A model generated the notes under the pieces. That model worked only from the letters and a program-made list of their open reading frames with translations, did no database searches and was not told the DNA's origin. Below, one piece after another: positions 11,880 through 22,236 of a DNA stretch of 64,000 nucleotides. Position 1 is the stretch's first letter. The number at the start of each line of letters is the position of its first letter. Made by a program: the position numbers and the translations under genes. Source of the DNA: Amorphophallus konjac (lineage: Eukaryota; Streptophyta; Magnoliopsida; Alismatales; Araceae); NCBI GenBank assembly GCA_022559845.1, contig CM040127.1, forward strand, positions 36,914,708-36,978,707. Direction: 5' to 3'.

Positions 11880-14800
11880 TGTTGGGTTCTGTGTCCCTCC
11901 TTGTCTTTGACAATGGTTTTGATGATTCCAATATATTGTGTGTTTTGTGTTTACTCTAAAGTGAAAATCTTGTGTGTTCAAGTTTAAAGGCGTCTCACTG
12001 ATAAAAAGGCTAACATCATGATATCTTGCTTTGCAGGTGGTTCAAACACAATGGTCCTTCATGTATACATCATCCTTGATGTTGATGATTGCATTGGTAC
12101 TTTCATGCATACTCTATGTTGGTGTTTTTAATGAACTGACAAATACTTGATATCTTGTTGTCCATGGTTGTACTTGCTCTGAACTGCATTTATAATTCAT
12201 GTTTATGAACTGATCTTGGTTAACATGAAGATTTGATGGAGTGCTTTGGAAAGCCCTTGATGTGATTTCAATTTGCATTGGTCTGTCAAAAGCAGTCTTT
12301 CTACTTAGCTCTGCAAGGGTCAACCCCATGGGTCGACCCCTGGCTCCTTGAGCCTTGATTCTCACTTTGCTATTCAGTTGGTTGCTTAATGATGATTCAT
12401 GGGTTTATTAAACCTCATAATGTTTGAAATGTGTGAATTAAGCTTGGACTGCATTTGAAGTATTGGTTGGTTTATTGGGGTGTGCATTGCACCGACCTTG
12501 CTTGCTTCATTGCACATATTATATTCAACATTGCACGGACCTTGTCCGTCCTGCGCAGACTCTGTTGTTAGAAAGCATCGAGTTAATCTTGATTTGAATG
12601 AGCTTCACATGCATCAAATTGGTTGTGTGCTCTAACTGTGGTAATGTTTGCTCGAACTACTTTGGAACTAGATTTTACTTGCTCTGAATCTAAATTTAAT
12701 TATGATGAACCCTGAACCATGTGTTTTTGAACCTGATGGCTTTTGTGACCTTGAATGTGCTTGATGGCCATCACTGAACTGAACTAAATTTGCTAGATTG
12801 ACTTGGAACTCTTAAATGGACTGCTTTCATCCATTTGACATGTAAGGATTAGGTATTCAATAAAATGCCTTCATGGAAAGGTTTCATGGGTCTTGTTGAG
12901 TTGGCTTTATTTCTGCATAGATCTTGGTCTTGACTGCACTGATCATGTTTACACATTGCACCGACTCAACCACTCCTATGCATTGACCATGAGGTCATAT
13001 GCATCGACTTTATAGATTGCTTTGAGTAATTTGGATTTGGACTGAATTTGCTTAAGCTATATCAGTTTTGAGTTCTCTATAAATGGTCAAATCCTTCATA
13101 TGTGAGCCTTAGAAGGAAGTGGTTTGGAATGCTCTGAATCACTCATTTTAGAATTGGTTCAAAAATTAAGTGAATTCAGATTTGTTTGGACTAAGTTCAG
13201 GTTCATGTGTTTTATCAAGTGCAGGCTCAATCATGCTCACATACTCTCAGTGCCAATGGTAAGAATCATTTCTTGATGTACTTTCATATGGCAAGATTGG
13301 GTTTAAGTCATTATCATGCCTTTGATTAGGTTGAAAATGTATTTTTGAGTTACATTGGTTTATCACTCATGAAACTGGATTACTTGATAGTGCAGGTCTT
13401 AATTTGCCCACAAATCCTTGAAATGATGGTAAGAATTCGATGTTGAATGTGTTTCCATGTGGATAAGTTGGGTTTATATCATACATCATGACTTGGGGTT
13501 TAATTTACTGTGTTTAATTCACTTTCTGCATTGACACTGCAAGGGTCGACCCAGTGGGTCGACTCTTGACTGCCTGGGGACTGTTTTCACTGAAAACATA
13601 ACTCCCGATAGAAAGTGTCGACCCGGTGGGTCGACACTTTTTACCGTGGGTCTTGAATTGTGCTCAGGATAGAACCTGGTGGAAAAAAGGTCGACCCCAT
13701 GGGTCGACACTTTTTGCCTAGGTTCTGGATTTTGTGTTTTTGACAGAACCCGTTGATACGAGTGTCTACCCTAGAGGTCGACACTTTTTCTGGGTCGTCC
13801 GGATCGAGGCTTCCGGATTGACTACGAAAACCCCATTTAAGGGTCCGATTGCTTGGGGCTTTTTACCCCAACACCCCTAGGGTAACTCCTATCCATTGGG
13901 TGTTAGATTGAGAGGTTTTTACATGGAGCTATATGTCTTTTGTTGTGTTTTTCCCTCTTGTATATGAAGGCTGCGATTTCCATCAGAGGAGGTGTGATTC
14001 CCTTGCGCTAACCTTGCCTTATCTGTTGTAGGTGAAGAAGAACGAGGAAAAGAAGGTTCTTGCATCTGCTGGAGGAGGAAGGAGGAGCCGCTCAGGACTG
14101 CTTCTCACGACCCAGTGTCCAGATCCGGAGGCGCTGTTACTGCTCTTCATCGTCTGCTGGTTTGGGCGCGCGTTTCTTCAAGAGGCTGGCCACTTCCACT
14201 CATGGTTCATTCGCTCCAAAGCACTCTTCTATTTTATCTTCGAGTTGTGTGAAGATTAAGGGGATATCTAAATCATTCATTTCTATATTATTGTTTAAGA
14301 TCAGTTTAACGTTTGGGCTTATTGTTCGTTCTGCTCTTGTAGTGAAGAAGAAGAACGAAAAGGAGTTGTGGGACATTAAAGGGGAATACATATATATATA
14401 TATATATGATTTTGTTTTCAGTTGTTGTCATGTCCCTTTTAACCAAGATATACTCTCGGAGCATAATGACTCATTTTTTCTTGATGTGTGCAGGCTTGAT
14501 TGGAGCTGGGACTTGAACAAACAAACTTGGATCTTCTAGGAGGATGATCGGATGCTCCAAAAAGCTGCGGATAAACTCTTCTCCAACCTAGGCTTCAATA
14601 AAGATCTGCTTATTTCTATTGGAGAACGAAAGAGATATTTCTACATCTTAGTTATGCACATTCTATGAATGTTTCATAGTCCATTTTCATCTACATACTG
14701 CTGTGGGCGTATATTGTATATCCTTTAATTGTGTTCAAGTCAGAATATCTCTCTGTGTGTGTACGGAGCTGTGTCTCCGTGTGTTTGTCGTGTCCGGGGC

Positions 14801-15332
14801 ACGTTCCCCGAACGAGTGTGTGTGTGTGCTGCAGTGGCAGCGTGTTGAGGCAAGGCCTCATGTGTGTATTGCTACGGAAGCAGCGTGTGTGCGGTTGGGG
14901 TTCATCCCCGTGTTGCTACGGAAGTAGCGTGTAGTGAAGCCTCACCCAGTTGGGTGAGGGGTGGACGTAGAGAGCCCGTCGTGGTCCCGAACCACCTAAA
15001 AATCCTTGTGTTTTGTGTGATTACCTGTGTGATTGTCATTTCCTCTATCTCCGTTCACAGGTCCATTATACAGGGTTTTTAATTCACTACACTGTCACAC
15101 ACTGCTACCTCCGTTATCTGTGTTGAGCTTAATTTCTTTGTTTAGTTGCATTAACTATTTGAGTGAGATCGGAAAGCTTGAGAGAATATCTTTAATCTCA
15201 CTTGAGTTTTAGTTAATCAAAATAGTTAATTTTATATCTGTTGCAATCAGTTAAGAAAGTTTTTAAAATCCGCCATCTCGGCAAGGGGACAATTCAACCC
15301 CCCTTCTTGTCCGCCATCTCTCTGGGCCAATA
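11880..15332 (+). repeat. 3' LTR of the gag-only copia element
   Basis: 3453 bp, TGTTGGGTTC to GGCCAATA, colinear with 2220-7792 minus the nested solo LTR. It is followed by GTGCC, the right target duplication, and then by the resumed CACTA transposase frame. Confidence 0.88.
13540..13800 (+). promoter_or_regulatory. Cluster of GTCGACCC/GGGTCGAC palindromes in the LTR
   Basis: Four closely spaced copies of GTCGACCC-(short spacer)-GGGTCGAC or degraded versions lie at about 13543-13563, 13615-13636, 13690-13711 and 13765-13784. They also appear at 3893-4125 in the 5' LTR. A further single site is at 12313-12344 / 2653-2684. Clusters of short LTR palindromes are known from Sireviruses; a regulatory role here is inferred. 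Confidence 0.55.
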
Positions 15333-15337
15333 GTGCC

Positions 15338-15653
15338 GAAGAAAGGCCGGCTATATGATTTTGGGGAGAGCCTGTACTCTAGCGCGGTGATATCATCGTG
15401 TGCGAGTTCAGGCTCTGCTCAAACCAGTAGCAGTGCATTCAGTATACCTCCACTTGCCCTCAGTTCTCAAGCCAGCGACGTCATAGACATCGTCTGATCG
15501 CAGATTTCTGATTTGCAGCAGTAGGTGTCGCGGCAGATCCGAGAGGAGATATCTAGTCAGGAGGCAACCATGTTGCAGGCAATCAATGGCCTCCTCTCCC
15601 AGGCGAGAATTCTCCCTCATGAATCTACCACCACCACGGTACAGGCCCATCAG
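15338..15653 (+). pseudogene. CACTA transposase, continuation after the nested element
   Basis: After the target duplication the reading resumes as KKGRLYDFGES followed by a Ser-rich stretch and a C-terminal helical segment (REEISSQEATMLQAINGLL). This is the expected order for Transposase_24-type proteins, where the conserved block is followed by KKGR-hydrophobic-G and a low-complexity tail. Two in-frame stops lie at about 15497-15499 and 15524-15526. A GTTCGT donor-like site at 15654 leads into an intron carrying the 178 bp array. Confidence 0.7.
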
Positions 15654-15734
15654 GTTCGTGTTTATTATGTTTTTATTTTGACAGAATTACTCAATTATTT
15701 TCACAATTATTTTCAAAACTAAGTTAGTTTTCAA

Positions 15735-17715
15735 AAGTAACTTAGTTTAGAAGAATTGGGAAAACTCGGGGTTCGGGGGTCCAAAATCTGAAATACATGT
15801 CTTATCGGCGTGTCGATCGTTCCAATAGGACCTGGGAGATAAAAGTGACTTGTGAGAACTGACGGAATTCAAATCAGATACCCGGTTTGGACCCAGCACT
15901 TAAAAGTACATTTTGTAAATGTACTTTAGTTTAAATTTAAAGAAGTCGGGTTAGGGTCTAAATTCTGAAATACTGGTCTGATCGGCGTGCCGATTGTTCC
16001 AACAGGACCTGGGAGATAAAAGTGACTTGTGAGAACTAGCGGAATCCAAATCGGATACCTGATTTGGGACCAGCGCTCAAAAGTGCATTTTGTAAATGCA
16101 CTTAGTTTAAATTTAAAGAAGTCGGGTTCGGGGGTCTTAATTCTGAAATACCGATCTGATCGGCGTGCCGATTGTTCCAACAGGACCTAAAGGATACAAG
16201 TGACTTATGAGAACTGGCGGAATCTAAATCGGATACCCGGTTTGGGCCCAGCGCTCAAAAGTGTATTTTGTAAATGCACTTAGTTTAAATTTAAAGAAGT
16301 CGGGTTCGGGGGTCTAAAATCTCAAATATCGATATGATCGGCGTGCCGATCATTCCAACAGGACTTGGGATATGAAAGTGACTTGTCAGAACTGACGGAA
16401 TCTAAATCGGATATCTGGTTTGGGCCCGACGCTCAAAAGTGCATTCTCTAAATGTAATTAATTTAAAAGACAGATAAGAAGGGGTTAGGAGGTCTAAAAT
16501 CTGAAATACATGTCTGATCGGCGTGTCGAACGTTCCAACAAGACTTGGGAGATGAAAGTGACTTGTGAGAACTGACGGAATCTAAATCGGATATTTGGTT
16601 TGGGGTCGACGCTCAAAAGTGTATTTTGTAAATACACTTAGTTTAAAATTAAAGAAGTCGGGGTCTGGGGGCCTAAAATCTGAAATACTGGTCTGATCGG
16701 CGTGCCGATCATTCCAACAGGACTTGGGAGATGAAAGTGACTTGTGAGAACTGACAGAATCCAAATCGGATATCTGGTTTGGGCCCGACGCTCAAAAGTG
16801 CATTTTGAGCTTATACACTTAGTTTAAAATTAAAGACGTCGGGTCCGGAGGTCTAAAATCTGAAATATCGGTCTGATCGACGTGCCGATTGTTCCAACAT
16901 GATATGGGAGATAAAAGAGACTTGTGAGAACTGGCGGAATCCAAATCGAATATCTGGTTTGGGGCCGACGCTCAAAAGTGTATTTTGTAAATACACTTAG
17001 TTTAAAATTAAAGATGTCAGGTCCGAGGATCTAAAATCTGAAATACCGGTCTGGTCGGCGTGACGATCATTCCAACATGACCTGTGAGATAAAAGTGACT
17101 TGTGAGAATTGACGGAATCCAAATCGGATATCTAGTTTGGACCCGACGCTCAAAAGTGCATTTTGAGCGTATACACTTAGTTTAAAATTAAAGTCATCGG
17201 GTCCGAGGGTCTAAAATCTGAAATACCGATCTGATCGGCGTGCCGATTGTTCCAACAGAACCTTGGAGATAAAAGAGACGTGTGAGAATTGGCGGAATCC
17301 AAATCGAATATATGGTTTGGGGCCGACGCTCAAAAGTGCATTTTGTAAATACACTTAGTTTAAAATTAAAGACGTCGGGTCCAGGGGTTTAAAATCTGAA
17401 ATACCGGTCTGATCGGGGTGCCGATTGTTCCAACATGACCTGAGAGATAAAAGTGACTTGTGAGAACTGACAGAATCCAAATCGGATATCCGGTTTGGCC
17501 CCAGCGCTCAAAAGTGCATTTGGTAAATACACTTAGTTTAAAATTAAAGACATCGGGTCCGGAGATCTAAAATATGAAATACCGGTCAGATCGGCGTGTC
17601 GATTGTTCCAACATGACTTGGGAGATAAAAGTGACTTGTGAGAACTGACGGAATCCAAATCAGATATCCAGTTTGGGCCCAACGCTCAAAAGTGCAGTCT
17701 CTAAATGTAATTAAT
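15735..17715 (+). repeat. Tandem array, 11 units of ~178 bp
   Basis: The landmark TCGGCG and its variants recur near 15805, 15982, 16160, 16338, 16518, 16697, 16877, 17055, 17235, 17413 and 17591, a spacing of 177-180 bp. Each unit has a TCTGAAATACCGGTCTGATC block, a TTCCAACAGGACC block, a GACGGAATCCAAATCGG block and a short hairpin (AAGTGCATTT-TGT-AAATGCACTT type). Units differ by roughly 5-15 percent. The array lies wholly inside an intron of the CACTA transposase gene. Confidence 0.92.
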
Positions 17716-17880
17716 TTAAATTACTTATGACAGCTAGGTTAGTTGGGGTCTATAAAATCTATGCAGTTATTGATTTGATATTAAGTTTGATTTCAATTTA
17801 TGCAATGTAATAAAATATTTAATTTATCTACGCACAAATTTTTTTATCTATGGATGAATGTTATTATTTTGTTAATGTAG

Positions 17881-17962
17881 AAGGATCCTTCTGCGGGCGG
17901 CGACAGAGAAGATGAGTAGGGCAGGGACGAGGATATGGACGATGTGGAGGATGATATTTGAT
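17881..17962 (+). pseudogene. CACTA transposase, probable last exon
   Basis: After a TTAATGTAG acceptor the sequence reads KDPSAGGDREDE, a stop, then an acidic tail GRDEDMDDVEDDI and a stop. An acidic Asp/Glu-rich C-terminus is usual for this transposase class. The internal stop fits the decay seen in the other exons. Confidence 0.5.
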
Positions 17963-18079
17963 CAGCATATTTTTTTATCTATGAATGTTGAGTTTCTTAT
18001 TTATCTGTTTTATTTTTAGTACATTAGTTTGAATTTTAACAAGTTTTTTAAAACAAGTTTGTATTTTTTTTAAAAATTA

Positions 18080-18560
18080 ATGAAAGTTATTTCGGATGGA
18101 TTTTCATATGGATACGTCTGAAATTTAAGACAGATTTAAGACGACACGTATCCGTCTGAACGTACTTGTGCGTCTGTGTCTGAAATTTCAGACGGATTTC
18201 AGCCACATACGTCTGAAATGTACATATGAAATTTCAGACGGATATTCGAACGGTATTTCACACGAAAGATTTTCTATGTGAAATTTCAGACGGAATAAAT
18301 TTCAGACGGTATTTCAAACGTAAAAATTTTCGTGTCAAATTTCAGACGACATTTGTGACTGATATTAATATGTCCGAAAGTTATATTTTCAGACGGGATT
18401 TCACACGGAATATTTCCGTTTGACATTTCAGACGGAATTTGTGACTGATATTCAATATGTCCGAAATTTGTAACCAAGAATAAGAGACCGCCTTGTTCCG
18501 TCCGAAATTCGTTTGAAATTCGTTACAAAATCGTCTTCATACGGATTACAGACGGATTAC
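18080..18560 (+). repeat. CACTA subterminal repeats (TTTCAGACGG motif)
   Basis: A 10-12 bp motif AATTTCAGACGG and its reverse complement CCGTCTGAAAT recur more than ten times in ~450 bp, in both orientations. CACTA elements carry such subterminal arrays as transposase binding sites. The terminal CACTA/TAGTG end and its 3-bp target duplication could not be located with certainty. Confidence 0.6.
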
Positions 18561-18569
18561 ACGCAAATC

Positions 18570-19251
18570 AGCTTGAGAAGCTTGCACTTGGATGAAGAAC
18601 TTCCTGCACGAAGCATTGTTCACGGAGCTACAGTGCACCCCTCCTTCTCCTTTGATGGCCTCCCTTGCTCTTGCTTCAATCACTTAGGTTTTTGACCCCA
18701 ATGAGATTATTTATAGAACTTGGGTGGTCAATAAACATGCCACAGACCAGATCCACAAATCCTGCCTTGATTGATGGTAGTGGGCTTAAACAAATGGGAA
18801 GAAATACCTCTCCATGAGCTTGAAACACAAAGTCAAATAAGGTTGCATCGGGGCTGGCGGTCGACCTGTAGGAACTGGCGGTCGATCGAAATTTTACAGG
18901 AAATGGCCCGTTGGTTGCTGGGAAAACCGGTCGACCGCTCCTGGCTGGCGGTCGATCGCTGGCTGGGATTTCTGCAAAAAATAAAGAGGTTAGCCAATGC
19001 AATATAATATATGAACGAATCAGTTTATGGCTACCTTGTTCCAATCAAGGTGAGTGGGTTTAAGCTTAGCCTGGGTGGTTTATGGATCAAGATGGATTTA
19101 TACATTTGGAGGGGTTCAAACAATTAAGCTTAGTACATGGTGAAGTAGGCTTTGAATGCGTATTAAATGCGAACTTGATTGATGATGGATAGCACGTGAT
19201 AGAACGTACATCCTAGGTTTTGTTATCATCAAAATCACCTATATACAACAC
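18570..19251 (-). mobile_element. LTR fragment, copia-like, minus orientation
   Basis: Read on the minus strand from 19251 the sequence starts TGTTGTATATAGG and soon has GATTTTGATGATAACAAA, typical of copia LTR starts. Several GGTCGACCG / GGTCGATCG palindromes lie at about 18866-18955, like the clusters in the larger copia LTRs of the window. No clean target duplication was found and no internal region is attached, so it is either a truncated or a solo LTR. Confidence 0.4.
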
Positions 19252-20513
19252 TAGCTCTAAGAACGCTAAGAAATGGAATACCTAGTAACTACAAAGGCTA
19301 CAGAACTGCAGAACTCCACAACTGGGTTAAGTCACATGATGATCCCACTTGATCACACCACCCCTTTTATAATTCTCAAAGCCAAGGTCTGTTGCAAACT
19401 ATTGGTGGGAATTGAGCCACATACCCATAAAACTGTTTAACAATAATAATAAACTGTAAAACTAACAGTAACAGATTCAACTATCCAACTAATCGACTAT
19501 CACCCCTTGTTATCAGCTATACCATCTAACTATCGACTAAAGACAACACTTAGTCGACTAAGATAACAAACTAAAGACAAGATCAGCTATCTCCGATCAA
19601 CTAACAATCGACTGTCACTCCAGCTATCTGTTTAACAATTCTATCTCTTTGATTCTGATCTTGCAGTTTTTGGCTTTTCTTGTTTGTTATTTTTCCTTTT
19701 ATAGACAAATGCATGTCATATCTTTTTCTGTATTTCACATGAAAGCATTTTATAATGCTTCTCTACTGTTTACTGGTTGATTCTGCGTGCTTTGTTCGTA
19801 TCCTCTGCTTCTTTGAGTGTTGATTCTTGATATTCTTGAAGGATGCGTATATCCTTATATATTTAGTAACCTCACCTCTTCCGCTACTGGTGGTGGTACT
19901 CATTATATCTTTATGTATGGTTTAACCGGGACTATTATTAAGAGTCATTACATATTGAGAACATATTCTCTCATTACATGGTCTTTTCCTCTTTATGTAC
20001 ATGGTATCGGAGCAGTCAGCCATCGTAGAGATGGACTGAACATTTCCAGCCTGAGAATGATTGGGACTCTTAACATTGTGTGTCATGGTGTAGTCTGGGG
20101 GCTCTTGAGTCGCTTTCCAACATCGGCCATGGTCCTCAACACCGTGGTATTAAAAATGGGCAGAGCCGAACTGGAAGTGGCCTCAATTTGTCTGGTTCCA
20201 ATAGGGATGAAACTGGCTGGAACCAGCCAAAATTGGCTTTTGAACTGGAGCCTGAACCAGCCCTAGAAATAGTTTTTAAAACCTCAGCACTTGCTTTAAT
20301 GATGCTGGCCAAGCAACTGACATAGTGGATCCCTGCAAGCTGGAGAAACTTCCTGTCTATTGGAGTCATTGCAGCAACCTTCAAAGTCATCATCTTGGTT
20401 GTGACAGAGCAACTTCCTAGGGTTGCCACTTGATAGTTCCTCCACACCCCCATTTGTCTCTTTACTTCCCCTAGTCTCTCTTTGCTTTTCATTTATTCCT
20501 TTCTCAATAGTAA
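19252..20513. other. Unassigned retroelement-like DNA
   Basis: No gene is recognised. A TGGTATCGGAGCAG at about 20002-20015 resembles a primer binding site with one change, and GGTGGGAATTGAGCCAC near 19405 resembles a copia LTR start. Together these suggest a second, badly decayed copia 5' end. The stretch 19490-19620 is rich in CGACTA/TAGTCG motifs. Confidence 0.3.
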
Positions 20514-21655
20514 GGGATGGCATGATATTTCATGGGGCAGAGTTTACAAGAGCAAAGAGGCAGGTGGAGTGGGTATCAAGAACATTAAAGATTTCAACTC
20601 GACCTTATTATGTAAGTGATTATGGAGGCTCGAGGTAGAAGATGGAGTACTATAGACACAACTGATCAGATAGAGATATTATAATTCATCTAGAGTGTGG
20701 GATTTGATCCCGTCTTATATGTACAATGTCTCCCCCATTTGGAGGCATTCTTCAGTGTGTTGACTCTATTAGAGATAGTGTTCCGGTGAACTTGGGTAAT
20801 GGACAAAGGTGCTTGTTTAGGCAGGACATGTGGTGCGGAGATTTCACAATAGGGGAGACCTTTCCATCCTCATATGCTATTGCAGGTGCATCAGGAGGTT
20901 CAGATGGATGCTCAGTCATTTGATGCTCAGTTAGGTGGGGGCATTTGGTCACCTATTTTTAGGAGGAACCTCATTTCCAGGGAGATGGACCAGCTGGAAG
21001 ATCTACATTTTCTCCTACACTTCAAACTTGATGCAAGTAGAGGAGACAGGTGAGTATAGAGATGGGAGACGGAGGGAGGATTCTCAGTTAGATTGGCTTG
21101 TTCTCTCATTTCAGATGGGGGATTGTGACACGCCATAGCATCATAGGTTTAGGCCCCCAAGAACCCACTCAATAACAAGTTGCTGGTTTGGAGTATCTCC
21201 CATGGTCGTCTGCCCACATGTGATAGAGTGGCTCATTTCCTACAACATATATCCACTTTATGATGTTTCTGTGGGGATGCAGAGAAGGACATGATACATT
21301 TGTTAGTAGGCTACCCATTTACGAAGGATATTTAGACAAGGACGACTAGCTTTTCCATCAGCCACTTAGTCATTTTCAAGGGGTACACCAGCTTTTCCTC
21401 AAGTGGCACATGAGGTGAATCTTAAAAGGCGACTATGTGATTTTGTGGTTTGTCTTTCATGCCACTCTATGGAACCTATGGAGCGAGAGGAATAGAAGAA
21501 TCTTTAAAAGACAAAAGAGATCAAAGGATATATATTTTTATAGATTTTATTTGTGACGCGGTGGTTTTGGGGGTAAAACATATATGTAAAGTGGAGGTTC
21601 ATAACTCTTCTATTTTCTTACTATTAGGTAGCTATTTGGGGTGCACCTTTTAGGT
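20514..21655 (+). pseudogene. LINE ORF2 3' portion (reverse transcriptase tail and zf-RVT), dead
   Basis: Fragmented frames in order give a SWGRVYKSKEAGGVGIKNIKDF block (the GGxGI-N-fN signature after plant LINE reverse transcriptases), an LGNGQRCLFRQDMWCG block, an IWSPIFRRNLISREMDQLEDL block and a zf-RVT region with a VWSISHGRLPTCDRV motif. A terminal LWNLWSERNRRIF block follows. This order is standard for L1-type plant LINEs. There are many stops and frame changes, and no 5' part or clear poly(A) tail. The last ~60 bp are repeated in inverted orientation at about 23805-23862, as part of the big palindrome. Confidence 0.75.
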
Positions 21656-22193
21656 GAGATGTTTTTTAGGATTTTTTACATATATCTATCTCTAAAATTT
21701 CTTATTATCAAATATATCCCTCATTTAGTCATATTATCATGAATACCCTCCTACTCGCCCCCTCCTCTCCTTGCTACTCTAACGAGCTCCCCCCTCCCAC
21801 TGCAAACAATCCCCCCTCCACCCTCCACCTCTTGCTTTGCCGCCCCCATCCCACCCCTAGCGAGCCCCCTCTCCACCTCTTCATTCGATATGGGTGGGAG
21901 TTGTTGTGGGCAAGAGCCGTCGGCCCCTCCACCTCTTTCTCCACCCCCTAACTGCCAGCAAGCCCCCTCTCCACCTCCTACTCCGTCCCCCCACCCCCTC
22001 CACTGTCAACCAGGCCTACCTCGACCACCTGCTCTCCCCCTCCCATTGTGGGTGAGACCCCCCCTCTCCTTGCTACTCCCCCTCCCTCTAGCCCCCAACT
22101 GTTGGCAAGGCCCCACTCCACCACCTACATTGCCCACCCTCTCTCACCACCGGACCTCTCTCCCTACTGCTCCCCCCATAGACTAGGGTTTCA

Positions 22194-22236
<43 letters not shown>

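Larger units (their letters stand above)
2220..15332 (+). mobile_element. Copia-type, gag-only LTR retrotransposon (TR-GAG-like, probable Sirevirus lineage)
   Basis: Both LTRs start TGTTGGGTTC and end GGCCAATA. The target duplication is GTACC (2215-2219) against GTGCC (15333-15337), one mismatch, inside the CACTA transposase frame. A methionine-initiator-type primer site follows the 5' LTR directly. The internal region (7793-11878) holds only a gag-like frame and no protease, integrase, reverse transcriptase or RNase H. Several GGGGGAGA polypurine tracts precede the 3' LTR, a trait known for Sireviruses. Excluding a 2.1 kb nested solo LTR, the LTRs are about 3.49 and 3.45 kb, unusually long for copia. 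The element must have depended on enzymes supplied by a relative. The lineage assignment is inferred from gag style and polypurine tracts, since no pol remains. Confidence 0.85.
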
